Source: Nitrospirota bacterium (GTDB taxonomy: Bacteria; Nitrospirota; Thermodesulfovibrionia; SZUA-242). From it: 64,000 nucleotides of DNA. Positions 18,318 to 29,236 of this stretch are shown piece after piece. The position numbers and the translations under genes were made by a program. The stretch's first letter is position 1, and each line of letters begins with the position of its first letter. Under the pieces are notes generated by a model that made no database searches, had not been told where the DNA came from, and saw only the letters and a list, made by a program, of their open reading frames with translations. The stretch covers positions 62,001-126,000 of the forward strand of contig JACRHH010000015.1 of assembly GCA_016212095.1 (NCBI GenBank), given 5' to 3'.

Positions 18318-19284
18318 AACACGCTTCTACCTCAAAGGCGGAAGCCGCGCGTTCGAGCAAATAGATGGTGAAGCCGCCATTCAGGGCATCCCGTGCAGGG
18401 ATGCCGCATGGTTTTATTCCATCGGCAGCCTTTGGAAGGGAACGCTTTCGCGCGGACATGCCATTCGTGGAATACGCCTGCCGGAAGGCGCAAGCTTCGA
18501 ACTCTATCGTAACGGCAGACTGAAAGGCTTTATCGCGGCATCTGATGTTGCCATAGACGAAACCGTCGCTCTGGGCGGCAATCCGGTGCGGCTATACGAT
18601 GACGGGGACATCGCTCGCTTCACCCCCGCGCATGGATTTCAGGTTTCCGGCATTCATGCGATGGACGGCTCGCCGGTTGAGCTTTATCCCGGCGGCAGAC
18701 CGGCGATGTTCACGCCGGCCAACGACGCGCGAATCGGCGGCATTACTGCAATGGCCGGAACTGTTGTGCGCCTGTTCGAGGACGGCAGTCCTCGCGAATT
18801 TGTCACGGCAGTTGAGGTTGATAACGGGATTGGCCTGTTTCAGCGCGGCAGCAGGTTTTTTTATTTAGACGGCGACACGATCGCGCGCATCGATCCGGCA
18901 AATTCGGCGACTGTTAACGGCATCCAGTGCCGCGCCGGTGCGCCGATACTTTTCCACTACGACGGCGGCCTTCGCCGCGTGTTCCTCTCCGAAGCCGCAA
19001 CCATCGACGGAATTCCGGCCCACCCCGACACCTTTGTGCTCTTTCATCCGAACGGGCGTCTTTCCGCCTGCGAACTGGCGCAAGACATCGCCATTAGCGG
19101 AGTTGCCTGCATGGGACGGAAATGGGTGGGCCTTCATCCGGATGGCGCGCTGAAGCGCTGCTTTATTGCCGCACCGATTACATGGAACGGACAGGTTTTG
19201 CCGATCGGATCGTGGGTTTCGTTCCATCCGGACGGCGCTCCTGAATGCGCGAGGGATGAGGTTACGAAGCGGTACCTGGAATAA
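18310..19284 (+). CDS. tandem-repeat protein of unknown function, long member
   Basis: 324 residues made almost wholly of the same repeat as its upstream partner, about 12-14 units: FELYRNGRLKGFIAASDVAI, VRLYDDGDIARFTPAHGFQV, VELYPGGRPAMFTPANDARI, VRLFEDGSPREFVTAVEV, ILFHYDGGLRRVFLSEAATI, VLFHPNGRLSACELAQDIAI, VGLHPDGALKRCFIAAPITW. No export signal seen. Starts at the ATG inside the 3' end of the previous gene, so the pair is translationally coupled and probably acts together. Confidence 0.78.
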   Translation: MTETRFYLKGGSRAFEQIDGEAAIQGIPCRDAAWFYSIGSLWKGTLSRGHAIRGIRLPEGASFELYRNGRLKGFIAASDVAIDETVALGGNPVRLYDDGDIARFTPAHGFQVSGIHAMDGSPVELYPGGRPAMFTPANDARIGGITAMAGTVVRLFEDGSPREFVTAVEVDNGIGLFQRGSRFFYLDGDTIARIDPANSATVNGIQCRAGAPILFHYDGGLRRVFLSEAATIDGIPAHPDTFVLFHPNGRLSACELAQDIAISGVACMGRKWVGLHPDGALKRCFIAAPITWNGQVLPIGSWVSFHPDGAPECARDEVTKRYLE

Positions 19285-19315
19285 ACATCTCCGGCGCAAC
19301 CCAATGCCGATGACG

Positions 19316-19597
19316 TCAACCAGCGTCTTTTTCTTCCATCCAGTCCGGCAAGGGGCTGCCTGTCGCTTCGGCATAAAGCGTCTCCGGAGCGATATCTATT
19401 TCGTTCTGCCATGTCAAGACGCCCAGTTCCCGATTTATTTCAAAATTGCGAAAATATGCGATGTCTTTAAAACGCTGAAATACGCCGCCCCTGCAAAGGT
19501 ATCCTGAAAAATTCATGACGCCTTTATTGCCGTCGTCAAACTCGATTTCGATTTCGTAATTATCTATGTAACTTGCGCTGACAACATCGTGAATCAT
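19316..19597 (-). CDS. DUF2442 domain protein
   Basis: 93 residues with the typical DUF2442 layout: MIHDVVSASYIDNYEIEIEFDDG, GVMNFSGYL, FQRFKDIAYFRNFEINRELGVLTWQNEIDIAPETLY. ATG at 19597 sits 6-7 nt after AGGAGG. Second gene of a DUF4160-DUF2442 pair, 10 bp after its partner. Confidence 0.9.
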   Translation of the reverse strand: MIHDVVSASYIDNYEIEIEFDDGNKGVMNFSGYLCRGGVFQRFKDIAYFRNFEINRELGVLTWQNEIDIAPETLYAEATGSPLPDWMEEKDAG

Positions 19598-19607
19598 CGC
19601 CAACCTC

Positions 19608-19868
19608 CTAATTTAATGGACTTATCTTAGATAATGGCTGCTCGTTTCGCGCATCGTTCCAATTCCTCATCAGTTCATCCCGATGCTGCGCTGCCCATTC
19701 GATCACAAGCCCCAATGCCCGTGGCGGAAATTTACCTTCAATAACGCGAAGCGTGGCAATCTCGACAGCGACGTAATCCTTCCCGTATCGAGCATGAAAA
19801 TGAGGCGGATTGTGTTCGTCAAAATACATGGAAATGATGATTCCGAAAAAACGGGATATTTCAGGCAT
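19608..19868 (-). CDS. DUF4160 domain protein
   Basis: 86 residues beginning MPEISRFFGIIISMYFDEHNPPHFHARYG, the classic DUF4160 signature with PPHFHAxYG, then PPRALGLVIEWAAQHRDELMRNW. Start at 19868 chosen on family N-terminus. Putative toxin-antitoxin-like pair with DUF2442; biochemical role unproven. Confidence 0.9.
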   Translation of the reverse strand: MPEISRFFGIIISMYFDEHNPPHFHARYGKDYVAVEIATLRVIEGKFPPRALGLVIEWAAQHRDELMRNWNDARNEQPLSKISPLN

Positions 19869-19885
19869 GGCCTTCTCACCGGCAT

Positions 19886-19911
19886 ACGGGCCGGAATCGC
19901 TTCCGGCCCGT
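19886..19911 (-). terminator. stem-loop downstream of ppdK
   Basis: Perfect 11-bp GC-rich stem (ACGGGCCGGAA with its complement) and TCGC loop, 25 bp past the ppdK stop. No clear T run, so termination is inferred only. Confidence 0.6.
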
Positions 19912-19935
19912 TGCATATCAAAACTCTGAAACGGT

Positions 19936-22596
<2,661 letters not shown>

Positions 22597-22661
22597 TTGA
22601 TGCCCTCCTTGATTCTATCCGGAACCAAATGTTCCGTTTAAGCTGAAACCGATAAAACAAT

Positions 22662-22685
22662 AAAAAACCCGGCATTCACCGGGTT
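22662..22685 (-). terminator. rho-independent terminator of glyQS
   Basis: Stem AACCCGG/CCGGGTT (22666-22672 with 22679-22685), 6-nt loop and a T run on the minus strand. It starts at the last base of the glyS stop codon. Confidence 0.88.
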
Positions 22686-24733
22686 CATTCGACTATTCTG
22701 GAAAAATCGGCCACGCGCTTGAATACGGCCTTTACCTTTGCAAGAAGGGCAAGCCTGTTGCGCCTTATGTTTTCGTCCTTGTCCATCACAAGCACCGCGT
22801 CGAAGAATGCATTGACGGGCGCGACAAGCTCGTGTACCGGCATCGGATTTTCCGCAGTCACCCTTCTTTCGAGATCGACCGCCGCATTGTGAAGCGCGCG
22901 CTCCGCATCGGCAACAAATGCCGATTCATCCGGATCACCGGCGTTGTCGATCTTCGAAAGAATATTATGTACCCGTTTTGCCGCGGTGACAAGCTCAATA
23001 AATCCGGCGGATTCCCGCAATTTCCGCACAGCGGAAACACGCAGGCGAAGATCGGTCACGCGGCCCACGCCATCTGAGAGGGCGGCTGCCGCCTCGTCGT
23101 AGCGCACGCCCTCCGTCTCCAGCATCCCGGACAGCCTTTGCGCCATGAACGTCATTATCGACGCCGAAAGCCCGTCCGGCGTTGAAAGGGTTTCCGAAAG
23201 CGCCTTGACGGCGTCGTCAACAAGCTCCTCCACAGCAATGCCGTATCCCTTTGAGTCGAGAATGGAAATCACTCCAAGCGTCTGGCGGCGAAGCGCGAAC
23301 GGATCCTCCGAGCCGGTGGGAATCAGCCCCACGGAGAAAAACGCGGCAACGCTGTCGATCTTGTCTGCAAGCGACACAACCGCGCCCAGATCGGACGGCG
23401 GAACGTCGTCACCCGAAAAACGCGGCATGTAATGCTCGTCCACGGCGCAGGCCACGTTCTCGCGCTCGCCGTCGGCGAAGGCGTATGTCATTCCCATGTA
23501 GCCCTGAAGTTCCGGAAATTCGTAAACAACGCCTGTTGTAAGGTCGGCCTTGGCCAATCGACAGGCCCGGCCTACGTCATCGGGCGCAATCGACGGCGCG
23601 ATCTTCGGCGCAATGGCAAGGGCTATGCGCTCAAAACGCATCACCTTGTCGTAAACGCTTCCGAGCTTTTCCTGATAGTTGACCGATTTCAGCTTGTCCA
23701 GACGCGACGCAAGCCTCTGCGAGCGGTCTTCATTGAAATAGAACCGCGCATCCTCAAGCCGCGCCCGAATTACCCGCTCGTTTCCGGCGGCTATGTTCGG
23801 GCTGTTTTCAGGCCTTGAGTTGCTGATGGTGATGAAGCACGGGAGAAGATTTCCGGTCTTGTCCTCAACCGCGAAATACTTCTGATGCCCCTTCATCACA
23901 GTGATCAGAAGCTCGCGCGGAAGCGCCAGATACGACTGCTCGAATTTTCCCATTACCGCCGTCGGGTACTCGACAAGATTTGCCACGGTATCGAGCAGCC
24001 CCTCGTCGTGCAGAACCCGTCCGCCAACCGAGGCGGCAAGTTCGTCGCACTGTTTTCTTATGCGCCTCTTTCGTTCCTCCGGTTCGACGATCACGAAGTT
24101 CGTCTCGTGGAACGGAACGTAAGACTTGTGGTCGCGCACCTGCCACGCGCCGGGCGACAGAAACCGGTGGCCGCGCGTGATGTTTCCGCTTTTAAGGCCG
24201 TCCACCTCGAAATGCACGGTTTCGCCGCCATAGAGCGCAAGTATCCAGTGCAGGGGGCGCGCAAACCGGAGCGATCCGCTTCCCCATCGCATCGACTTCG
24301 GAAACGGAAGCGATGTGACCATGTCGGAAAGAATGAACGGAAGCCGCTCCGTTGCGGCCACGCCCTTTTCCTCGACAACGGCTGCCACGTACTCACCCTT
24401 TTCAGTGGCGCGAATCTGGAGCGCCTCAACCGTCACGCCCTGTCCGGCGGCAAAGCCGGTGGCCGCCTTAGTGGGGTTGCCGTCCTGATCGAACGCCGCG
24501 CGTTTGGGCGGCCCCATGACCTCGCGAATGCGGTCTTCCTGCCTCGCGGCCAAATCCTCGACCACGAGCGCAAGCCTTCGCGGAGTGCCGTATGTGTTTA
24601 TCGCGCCATGCGCCAGAGCCTCTTTTGCAAGGCGCGTCTCGGCAAGTTTCTTCAACGCTTCAAGGGCGGGCGGTATGAACCGCGCCGGAAGTTCCTCGCA
24701 GCCGATCTCAAGCAGAAGCGCATTTGTGCTCAT
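22685..24733 (-). CDS. glyS: glycyl-tRNA synthetase beta subunit
   Basis: Beta chain of the tetrameric bacterial GlyRS. 682 residues: N-terminus [25 protein letters not shown], the [20 protein letters not shown] region, GHRFLSPG, and a C-terminal anticodon-binding DALR-like domain. Start at 24733 (MSTNAL) gives the family N-terminus; the open frame runs further upstream only because of the 30-bp tandem repeat in the end of glyQ. ATG overlaps the glyQ stop. Confidence 0.97.
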   Translation of the reverse strand: MSTNALLLEIGCEELPARFIPPALEALKKLAETRLAKEALAHGAINTYGTPRRLALVVEDLAARQEDRIREVMGPPKRAAFDQDGNPTKAATGFAAGQGVTVEALQIRATEKGEYVAAVVEEKGVAATERLPFILSDMVTSLPFPKSMRWGSGSLRFARPLHWILALYGGETVHFEVDGLKSGNITRGHRFLSPGAWQVRDHKSYVPFHETNFVIVEPEERKRRIRKQCDELAASVGGRVLHDEGLLDTVANLVEYPTAVMGKFEQSYLALPRELLITVMKGHQKYFAVEDKTGNLLPCFITISNSRPENSPNIAAGNERVIRARLEDARFYFNEDRSQRLASRLDKLKSVNYQEKLGSVYDKVMRFERIALAIAPKIAPSIAPDDVGRACRLAKADLTTGVVYEFPELQGYMGMTYAFADGERENVACAVDEHYMPRFSGDDVPPSDLGAVVSLADKIDSVAAFFSVGLIPTGSEDPFALRRQTLGVISILDSKGYGIAVEELVDDAVKALSETLSTPDGLSASIMTFMAQRLSGMLETEGVRYDEAAAALSDGVGRVTDLRLRVSAVRKLRESAGFIELVTAAKRVHNILSKIDNAGDPDESAFVADAERALHNAAVDLERRVTAENPMPVHELVAPVNAFFDAVLVMDKDENIRRNRLALLAKVKAVFKRVADFSRIVE

Positions 24734-25701
24734 TTCGCGCCTCCCGGTTCTTGCGAGCCTTGGCGGGCAACGCAAACGTCTTGCGAGCCTTGGCGAGCAA
24801 CGCAAACGTCTTGCGAGCCTTGGCGAGCAACGCGATTAATCAGTGGAAAGTTCATGTTGGTGCGAAGCTCCACATACCCCTCGGCGCAGAGTTTGGCCAG
24901 ATGCCGCACACGCGTAATGTATCCGGTGCGCTCGGTCACGCTCAAGGCGCCGCGGGCGTCGAGCATGTTAAACGAATGCGAGCATTTCAGCACGCAGTCG
25001 TAAGCCGGAAGAACAAGATTGGCTGCGGCAAGGCGCTTGGCCTCCTTTTCATGCATGTCGAACAGACGATATTGCATATCGACATCGGCCTCGTCGAAGT
25101 TGAACGCCGAGAACTGAACCTCGCCCACATGGTGAACATCGCCGTATGAAACGTTGTTTGTCCACTTGAGGTCGTAAACGCTGTTTACGCCCTGTATATA
25201 CATCGCCAGCCGTTCGAGGCCGTATGTTATTTCCACCGATACCGGACTGAGATCGATGCCGCCCACCTGCTGGAAATAGGTGAACTGGGTGATCTCCATG
25301 CCGTTTAGCCAGACTTCCCAGCCAAGCCCCCAAGCGCCCAGCGTGGGCGATTCCCAGTCGTCCTCAACAAAACGGATGTCGTGCTGAAGCGGATCGATGC
25401 CTATGGCGCGAAGGCTTTCCAGATACAGCTCCTGGCTGTCTATCGGAGAAGGCTTGAGAATGACCTGAAACTGGTAGTAGTGCTGAAGGCGGTTCGGGTT
25501 TTCGCCGTAGCGCCCGTCCGTCGGTCTGCGGGAAGGCTCAACATAGGCGGCCCTCCACGGCTCAGGGCCGAGCACCCGGAAAAACGTTGCCGGATTGAAT
25601 GTTCCGGCTCCAACTTCTATATCGTATGGCTGCTGTATCACGCAGCCCTTGGCTGCCCAGAAAGATTGAAGCTTGAGGATCAGATCCTGAAATAGTAGCA
25701 T
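24730..25701 (-). CDS. glyQ: glycyl-tRNA synthetase alpha subunit with repeat tail
   Basis: Alpha (catalytic) chain. Starts [20 protein letters not shown] at 25701 and has the signature [31 protein letters not shown]. The core ends normally at NMNFPLINR; the protein then carries three units of [10 protein letters not shown] (last ends QEPGGAK) that are encoded by a 30-bp tandem repeat. 323 residues, about 30 more than usual. Overlaps glyS by 4 bp. Confidence 0.97.
   Translation of the reverse strand: MLLFQDLILKLQSFWAAKGCVIQQPYDIEVGAGTFNPATFFRVLGPEPWRAAYVEPSRRPTDGRYGENPNRLQHYYQFQVILKPSPIDSQELYLESLRAIGIDPLQHDIRFVEDDWESPTLGAWGLGWEVWLNGMEITQFTYFQQVGGIDLSPVSVEITYGLERLAMYIQGVNSVYDLKWTNNVSYGDVHHVGEVQFSAFNFDEADVDMQYRLFDMHEKEAKRLAAANLVLPAYDCVLKCSHSFNMLDARGALSVTERTGYITRVRHLAKLCAEGYVELRTNMNFPLINRVARQGSQDVCVARQGSQDVCVARQGSQEPGGAK
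24750..24833. repeat. 30-bp tandem repeat, nearly three copies
   Basis: Units start at 24750, 24780 and 24810, differ by one base (GGCGGGCAA versus GGCGAGCAA), and the third is cut at 24 bp. Because 30 is a multiple of three it adds ten residues per unit to GlyQ and also covers the region just upstream of the glyS start. Confidence 0.95.
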
Positions 25702-25724
25702 TCCTCGCCTTGCATTCCCGGTAA

Positions 25725-25763
25725 TTTGAAACTCATGCCATAAGGGCATGAAAAGGTTTCAAA
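25725..25763 (-). promoter_or_regulatory. inverted repeat in the glyQ leader
   Basis: Outer arms TTTGAAAC/GTTTCAAA and inner arms TCATGCC/GGCATGA with a 4-nt bulge, 24-62 nt upstream of the glyQ start. It could be an operator or a leader hairpin. No T-box consensus is present. Confidence 0.45.
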
Positions 25764-25834
25764 TAGTACCAGAATAACTGGCCGATTTCAAACGTTTGTC
25801 AAGGAAATTCATCCGGCAGGTTTTTTGCGGCACG

Positions 25835-26371
25835 TTATATGAACAGAGTGGCCTGCCCCTCATAGGCCTTCCCAAGAAATGTCGCAACTCCGCCAACTTC
25901 CACTCCGTCGATCAGATCTTCCTTTTTAATGCCAAGCAGATCCATCGACATCTGGCATGCAACAATGCGAACTCCGAATTCCATCGCCATTGCAATGAGG
26001 GCGCCGAGGGGTTCCACATTCTTTTTCCCCATCATGTATCGAAACAGCCTCGGCCCGATACCGCCATAGTTCATCTTTGAAACGGCAAGCCTGCCCGGGC
26101 CTTTCGGTCTCATCCGGAGCAGTATGCGCTCAAGCAAACCGCGTCCCGACGTGCTGAACGCGGGCTTTTTAATAACATCAAGCCCCCAGAAGGTCACAAA
26201 TATCGTAACCTCCTTGCCCATCGCCAGCGCGCCATTGGCTATAATAAACGCAGCCATGGCCTTGTCGAAATCGCCGCTGAACAGCACCATCGTAAGCGAG
26301 TTGCCCTTGTTTTCGAGCCGGTCGATCCGCTCTTCCAGTTCCCTGATTTTGGCGGCAAGATCGTTACCCAT
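25835..26371 (-). CDS. DsrE/DsrF-like (DsrE2-type) sulfur-relay protein
   Basis: 178 residues. N-terminal coiled coil (AAKIRELEERIDRLE), then a DsrE fold: SLTMVLFSGDFDKAMAAFIIANGALAMGKEVTIFVTFWGLDVIKKP, RPKGPGRLAVSKMNYGGIGPRLFRYMM, and a C-terminal segment RIVACQMSMDLLGIKKEDLIDGVEVGGVATFL with the conserved Cys of DsrE2 proteins. Likely handles sulfane sulfur with the TusA-like protein 41 bp upstream. Confidence 0.9.
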   Translation of the reverse strand: MGNDLAAKIRELEERIDRLENKGNSLTMVLFSGDFDKAMAAFIIANGALAMGKEVTIFVTFWGLDVIKKPAFSTSGRGLLERILLRMRPKGPGRLAVSKMNYGGIGPRLFRYMMGKKNVEPLGALIAMAMEFGVRIVACQMSMDLLGIKKEDLIDGVEVGGVATFLGKAYEGQATLFI

Positions 26372-26412
26372 GACGGCGATACACGGAAAGGCTTTTTCTC
26401 TTCACTTGGCCA

Positions 26413-26637
26413 TCACTGTTTGGTTATGCTTGCGATGATGTCCTTGCCCTGCTTTTTTATATCGCAAGGCAGGTTTTTCGTTTCCTTGCACCATGCAGTT
26501 ATGTCCGGCTCGAATCCGGGATCGTCGCAGGTGATCTCGAATTGATCGCCTTGCGCCGCTTTCCTGAAAGCCATCGCGGTTTTCATTATGGGCATAGGGC
26601 AGTTCATGCCCCTGAAATCAAGCGTTATCCGGGCCAT
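26413..26637 (-). CDS. TusA-like sulfur carrier protein
   Basis: 74 residues of the SirA/TusA fold with the active-site CPMP motif (RGMNCPMPIMKTAMAFRKA, Cys13) and later Cys38, Cys50 and Cys58. Partners DsrE2 in rhodanese/DsrE/TusA sulfur trafficking. ATG preceded by GGAGGACTTGA. No rhodanese or sox gene is in the window. Confidence 0.93.
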   Translation of the reverse strand: MARITLDFRGMNCPMPIMKTAMAFRKAAQGDQFEITCDDPGFEPDITAWCKETKNLPCDIKKQGKDIIASITKQ

Positions 26638-26738
26638 TCAAGTCCTCCTGAATCGTTTACTGCCTGAATTGCTCGCTAATTATATCACAGGATAATTCGC
26701 GTGCCGTTCGTCGCGAGCATCCATGGGCGATATGGGGT

Positions 26739-26744
26739 TATAAT
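26739..26744 (+). promoter_or_regulatory. possible -10 element giving a leaderless transcript
   Basis: TATAAT 6 nt before the ATG at 26751, in the context GGTTATAATCG. A -35 is not evident and no ribosome site precedes the ATG. Confidence 0.3.
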
Positions 26745-26750
26745 CGAATC

Positions 26751-27257
26751 ATGCGGTTATTTGCCACAACCATTATCATGTTAGCGCTTGCCGTTTTCAG
26801 CGCTTCCGCCAGTGCCGCGGAGCGCATTCCAGCCGCCGATTTTGCGCTTCAGGATATGTCGGGAAAAACCGTGCGGCTGTCGGATTTCAGCGGCAAGGTG
26901 GTTCTGCTTAACTTCTGGGCGACATGGTGCCGCGAATGCGTCGATGAACTTCCGGAGCTTGAATCGCTTCATTTGAAATTCAAGGACAAGGGACTGGCGG
27001 TCATAGCCATCTCGATAGACAGAAAGGCCGCCACAGTTGCCGATTATCTGCTGAAAAAGCCGCTGCCGTTTCCGGTGCCGGTCGATTCTCGCGGAGAGGT
27101 TTTCATCAAAAGCTACACGGTTTTCGGCGTTCCGGCCACGTTTTTGATCGCCCGCGACGGGACAATTGCCGACAGGCTGCTCGGCAGACAGTCCATGACT
27201 TCGGGCAGTTTCATGAGGCGTATCGAAAATCTGCTTGAGGAAGGGGCTAAACGATGA
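26751..27257 (+). CDS. TlpA/ResA-like periplasmic thiol-disulfide oxidoreductase
   Basis: 168 residues: signal peptide or anchor (1-23, ending ASAAE), then a thioredoxin fold with WATWCRECVDELPELE (active-site C-R-E-C) and cis-proline GVPATFLIARDG. Such proteins reduce apocytochrome c or other periplasmic thiols; useful here given the c-type cytochromes at 47594-49163 and 57562. Stop overlaps the following lipoprotein ATG by 4 bp. Confidence 0.92.
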   Translation: MRLFATTIIMLALAVFSASASAAERIPAADFALQDMSGKTVRLSDFSGKVVLLNFWATWCRECVDELPELESLHLKFKDKGLAVIAISIDRKAATVADYLLKKPLPFPVPVDSRGEVFIKSYTVFGVPATFLIARDGTIADRLLGRQSMTSGSFMRRIENLLEEGAKR

Positions 27258-27592
27258 ACCGTCTTCTATTGGCTTCGGCTTTTATGGTTATGCTTGCGTC
27301 CTGCGGGCCTTCAACGTTTATAGTGAGCCGCGATTCCAGTTCATACTATTTCGGCTCGGAAAGCCAGAGCCTCAAACGCATGATCTGTGACACAGGCGAT
27401 CTGGAGCGCGTCCTGCGCGACGCGGAAATCCCGGAACATCTTAAAAGCGATTTCAACGAGTACGTCTGCACCGAGAAACGTTCCCGCGAAAAGGTTATCG
27501 CCCTGTATGCATTCCTTTCGCCTGAGGAAAAACGTTCGCTCAAGCGGGCGTTCAGCATGCGCGGCTACATGGTCAATCATGTAGCCTGTTGA
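27254..27592 (+). CDS. small lipoprotein of unknown function
   Basis: 112 residues with a lipoprotein signal peptide (MNRLLLASAFMVMLASCGPS, lipobox LASC). The mature part is charged and helical (LERVLRDAEIPEHLKSDFNEYVC, SPEEKRSLKRAF) and has three further cysteines (Cys45, Cys72, Cys112). No family recognised. Co-translated with the TlpA-like gene. A GTTCCCG/CGGGAAC hairpin at 27604-27619 follows. Confidence 0.75.
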   Translation: MNRLLLASAFMVMLASCGPSTFIVSRDSSSYYFGSESQSLKRMICDTGDLERVLRDAEIPEHLKSDFNEYVCTEKRSREKVIALYAFLSPEEKRSLKRAFSMRGYMVNHVAC

Positions 27593-27794
27593 GGGTAGAC
27601 AGGGTTCCCGGTCGGGAACGGATTCTGTTGTCCGCAATATTATGGATTTGGCGTGTCTGTAAATACAGCTTTGCAGTCTAAGCTACATATTTGTTAATTC
27701 CTTTAGCTGTCCGGTTCGTTTCCGGCGTTATTCCGGCGTTTAATCCCAGGCATGAATATTGCGTCTATTCCTGTCAACAAGAAGGAGTCGTGCA

Positions 27795-28562
27795 ATGATG
27801 GAAAAATTTATTCTTGCGGCAGCTATAACGATCTGCTTCAGCATCTTGACGGGCGTTTCCCAGGCTGAAACTCCGGCTATCACCGTGTCGGCGGCAATAA
27901 GCCTGAAAAATGCCTTCGAGGAAATCGGCAAGCTGTATGAGTCCGGAAGCAATGTGAAGGTCGTGCTGAATTTCGGGGCGTCGGGTGATCTTGCAAGGCA
28001 GATAGCTGGTGGCGCGCCTGCCGATGTCTTTGCTTCCGCTGCGCATAAAGACATGGACATGCTCGACGGCAACGGATTTCTCTCCCCCGGCACGCGCGTG
28101 AACTTCGCAGGCAACCCGGTTGTTCTCATCGTGCCGCTTCATGGGCCGCTATTGAAGGGATTTGACGATCTGAATACGCCCGCAGTAAAGAAAATAGCGA
28201 CCGGAAACCCCAAAACAGTGCCTGCAGGCAGGTATGCTGCCGAGGTGCTGGACTATTACAAACTCTCCGGCGCAATCAAGGATAAACTTGTTTTCACCGA
28301 AAACGTCCGGCAGGCTCTCGACTACGTGGCGAGTGGAGAAGTGGACGCAGGCATTGTTTATGCCACGGACGCCGCGGTCAGGGCCAGAGATGTCAAGCTG
28401 GTTTTCACTGCTCCGGAAGGAAGCCATAAGCCGGTTGTTTATCAGGTTGCCGTGGTTAAATCTACCGGAAATGAGGCTTCGGCAAAGGGTTTTATCTCGC
28501 TGGTTCTGTCGCCTGCCGGCCAGTCGATACTCAAAAAATACGGGTTTCAGACCGCCAGATAG
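27795..28562 (+). CDS. modA: molybdate ABC transporter substrate-binding protein
   Basis: Periplasmic molybdate/tungstate binder, 255 residues. Signal peptide 1-23 (ending SQAE), then TVSAAISLKNAFEEIGKLYE, VVLNFGASGDLARQIAGGAPADVFASA, and VNFAGNPVVLIVP, the ModA signature. ATG at 27795 follows AAGGAG; the upstream extension is not needed. modB begins 8 bp later. Confidence 0.95.
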   Translation: MMEKFILAAAITICFSILTGVSQAETPAITVSAAISLKNAFEEIGKLYESGSNVKVVLNFGASGDLARQIAGGAPADVFASAAHKDMDMLDGNGFLSPGTRVNFAGNPVVLIVPLHGPLLKGFDDLNTPAVKKIATGNPKTVPAGRYAAEVLDYYKLSGAIKDKLVFTENVRQALDYVASGEVDAGIVYATDAAVRARDVKLVFTAPEGSHKPVVYQVAVVKSTGNEASAKGFISLVLSPAGQSILKKYGFQTAR

Positions 28563-28570
28563 GCCGTTGC

Positions 28571-29236
28571 ATGGACGAATCGGTTCTTTTTTCGATACGC
28601 CTGTCATTGCAGGTTGCCGCTGTCTCGACAGCGCTTATTGTGCTGACCGGATTGCCGCTTGCGTATTTTCTTGCGCGAAGGGACTTCAGCGGCAGGGAAC
28701 TTCTCGATGTGTTACTTACGATCCCGCTGGTGCTTCCCCCCACAGTAACCGGTTATTATCTGATTATCCTCTTTGGACGCAATGGTTTTATCGGGAAATA
28801 TCTCTATTCATTGACCGGATGGAGCATCATGTTCACCTGGTATGCGGCAGTTCTTGCTTCCTACGTCGTGGCGCTGCCGTTGATGATAAAGACGGCAAGG
28901 GCTGCCATCGAATCCGTTGACGGAAGCCTCATCGATGCGTCATACACGCTCGGTCACTCCGAGCCCGACACCGCGCTGAAAGTCATACTGCCGCTTGCAA
29001 AGCGCGGCATTGTTGCCGGAATGGTCTTGTCCTTTGCCCGCGCCATGGGAGAGTTCGGAGCAACGCTCATGCTCGCCGGGAACCTGCCCGGCAAGACAAG
29101 CACGATGCCACTGGCGATTTACAGTCTTGCGGGAAGCGGGGAATGGTCGCAGGCTCATTTCATGGTCTTGCTGCTGACCATGATGTCCGGAATATTCCTG
29201 TATGTCGCAAACAGATACTCGCGGAGGATCATCTGA
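28571..29236 (+). CDS. modB: molybdate ABC transporter permease
   Basis: 221 residues, five to six membrane segments, with the LLTIPLVLPPTVTGYYLIILFGRNGFIG segment and the EAA loop (DASYTLGHSEPDTALKVILPLAKRGIVAGMVLSFARAMGEFGATLMLAGN) that contacts the ATPase. Stop overlaps the modC start by 1 nt. Confidence 0.96.
   Translation: MDESVLFSIRLSLQVAAVSTALIVLTGLPLAYFLARRDFSGRELLDVLLTIPLVLPPTVTGYYLIILFGRNGFIGKYLYSLTGWSIMFTWYAAVLASYVVALPLMIKTARAAIESVDGSLIDASYTLGHSEPDTALKVILPLAKRGIVAGMVLSFARAMGEFGATLMLAGNLPGKTSTMPLAIYSLAGSGEWSQAHFMVLLLTMMSGIFLYVANRYSRRII

Noticed and set aside
23885-25003. 372-codon plus-strand open frame opposite glyS/glyQ
   Set aside because: Antisense shadow that also runs through the tandem repeat.
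25702-25834. T-box leader for glyQS
   Set aside because: No T-box sequence (TGGNACCGCG) or specifier stem could be found.
28234-28920. 228-codon plus-strand open frame over the modA-modB junction
   Set aside because: Overlaps two well-supported transporter genes in another frame and has no motif.
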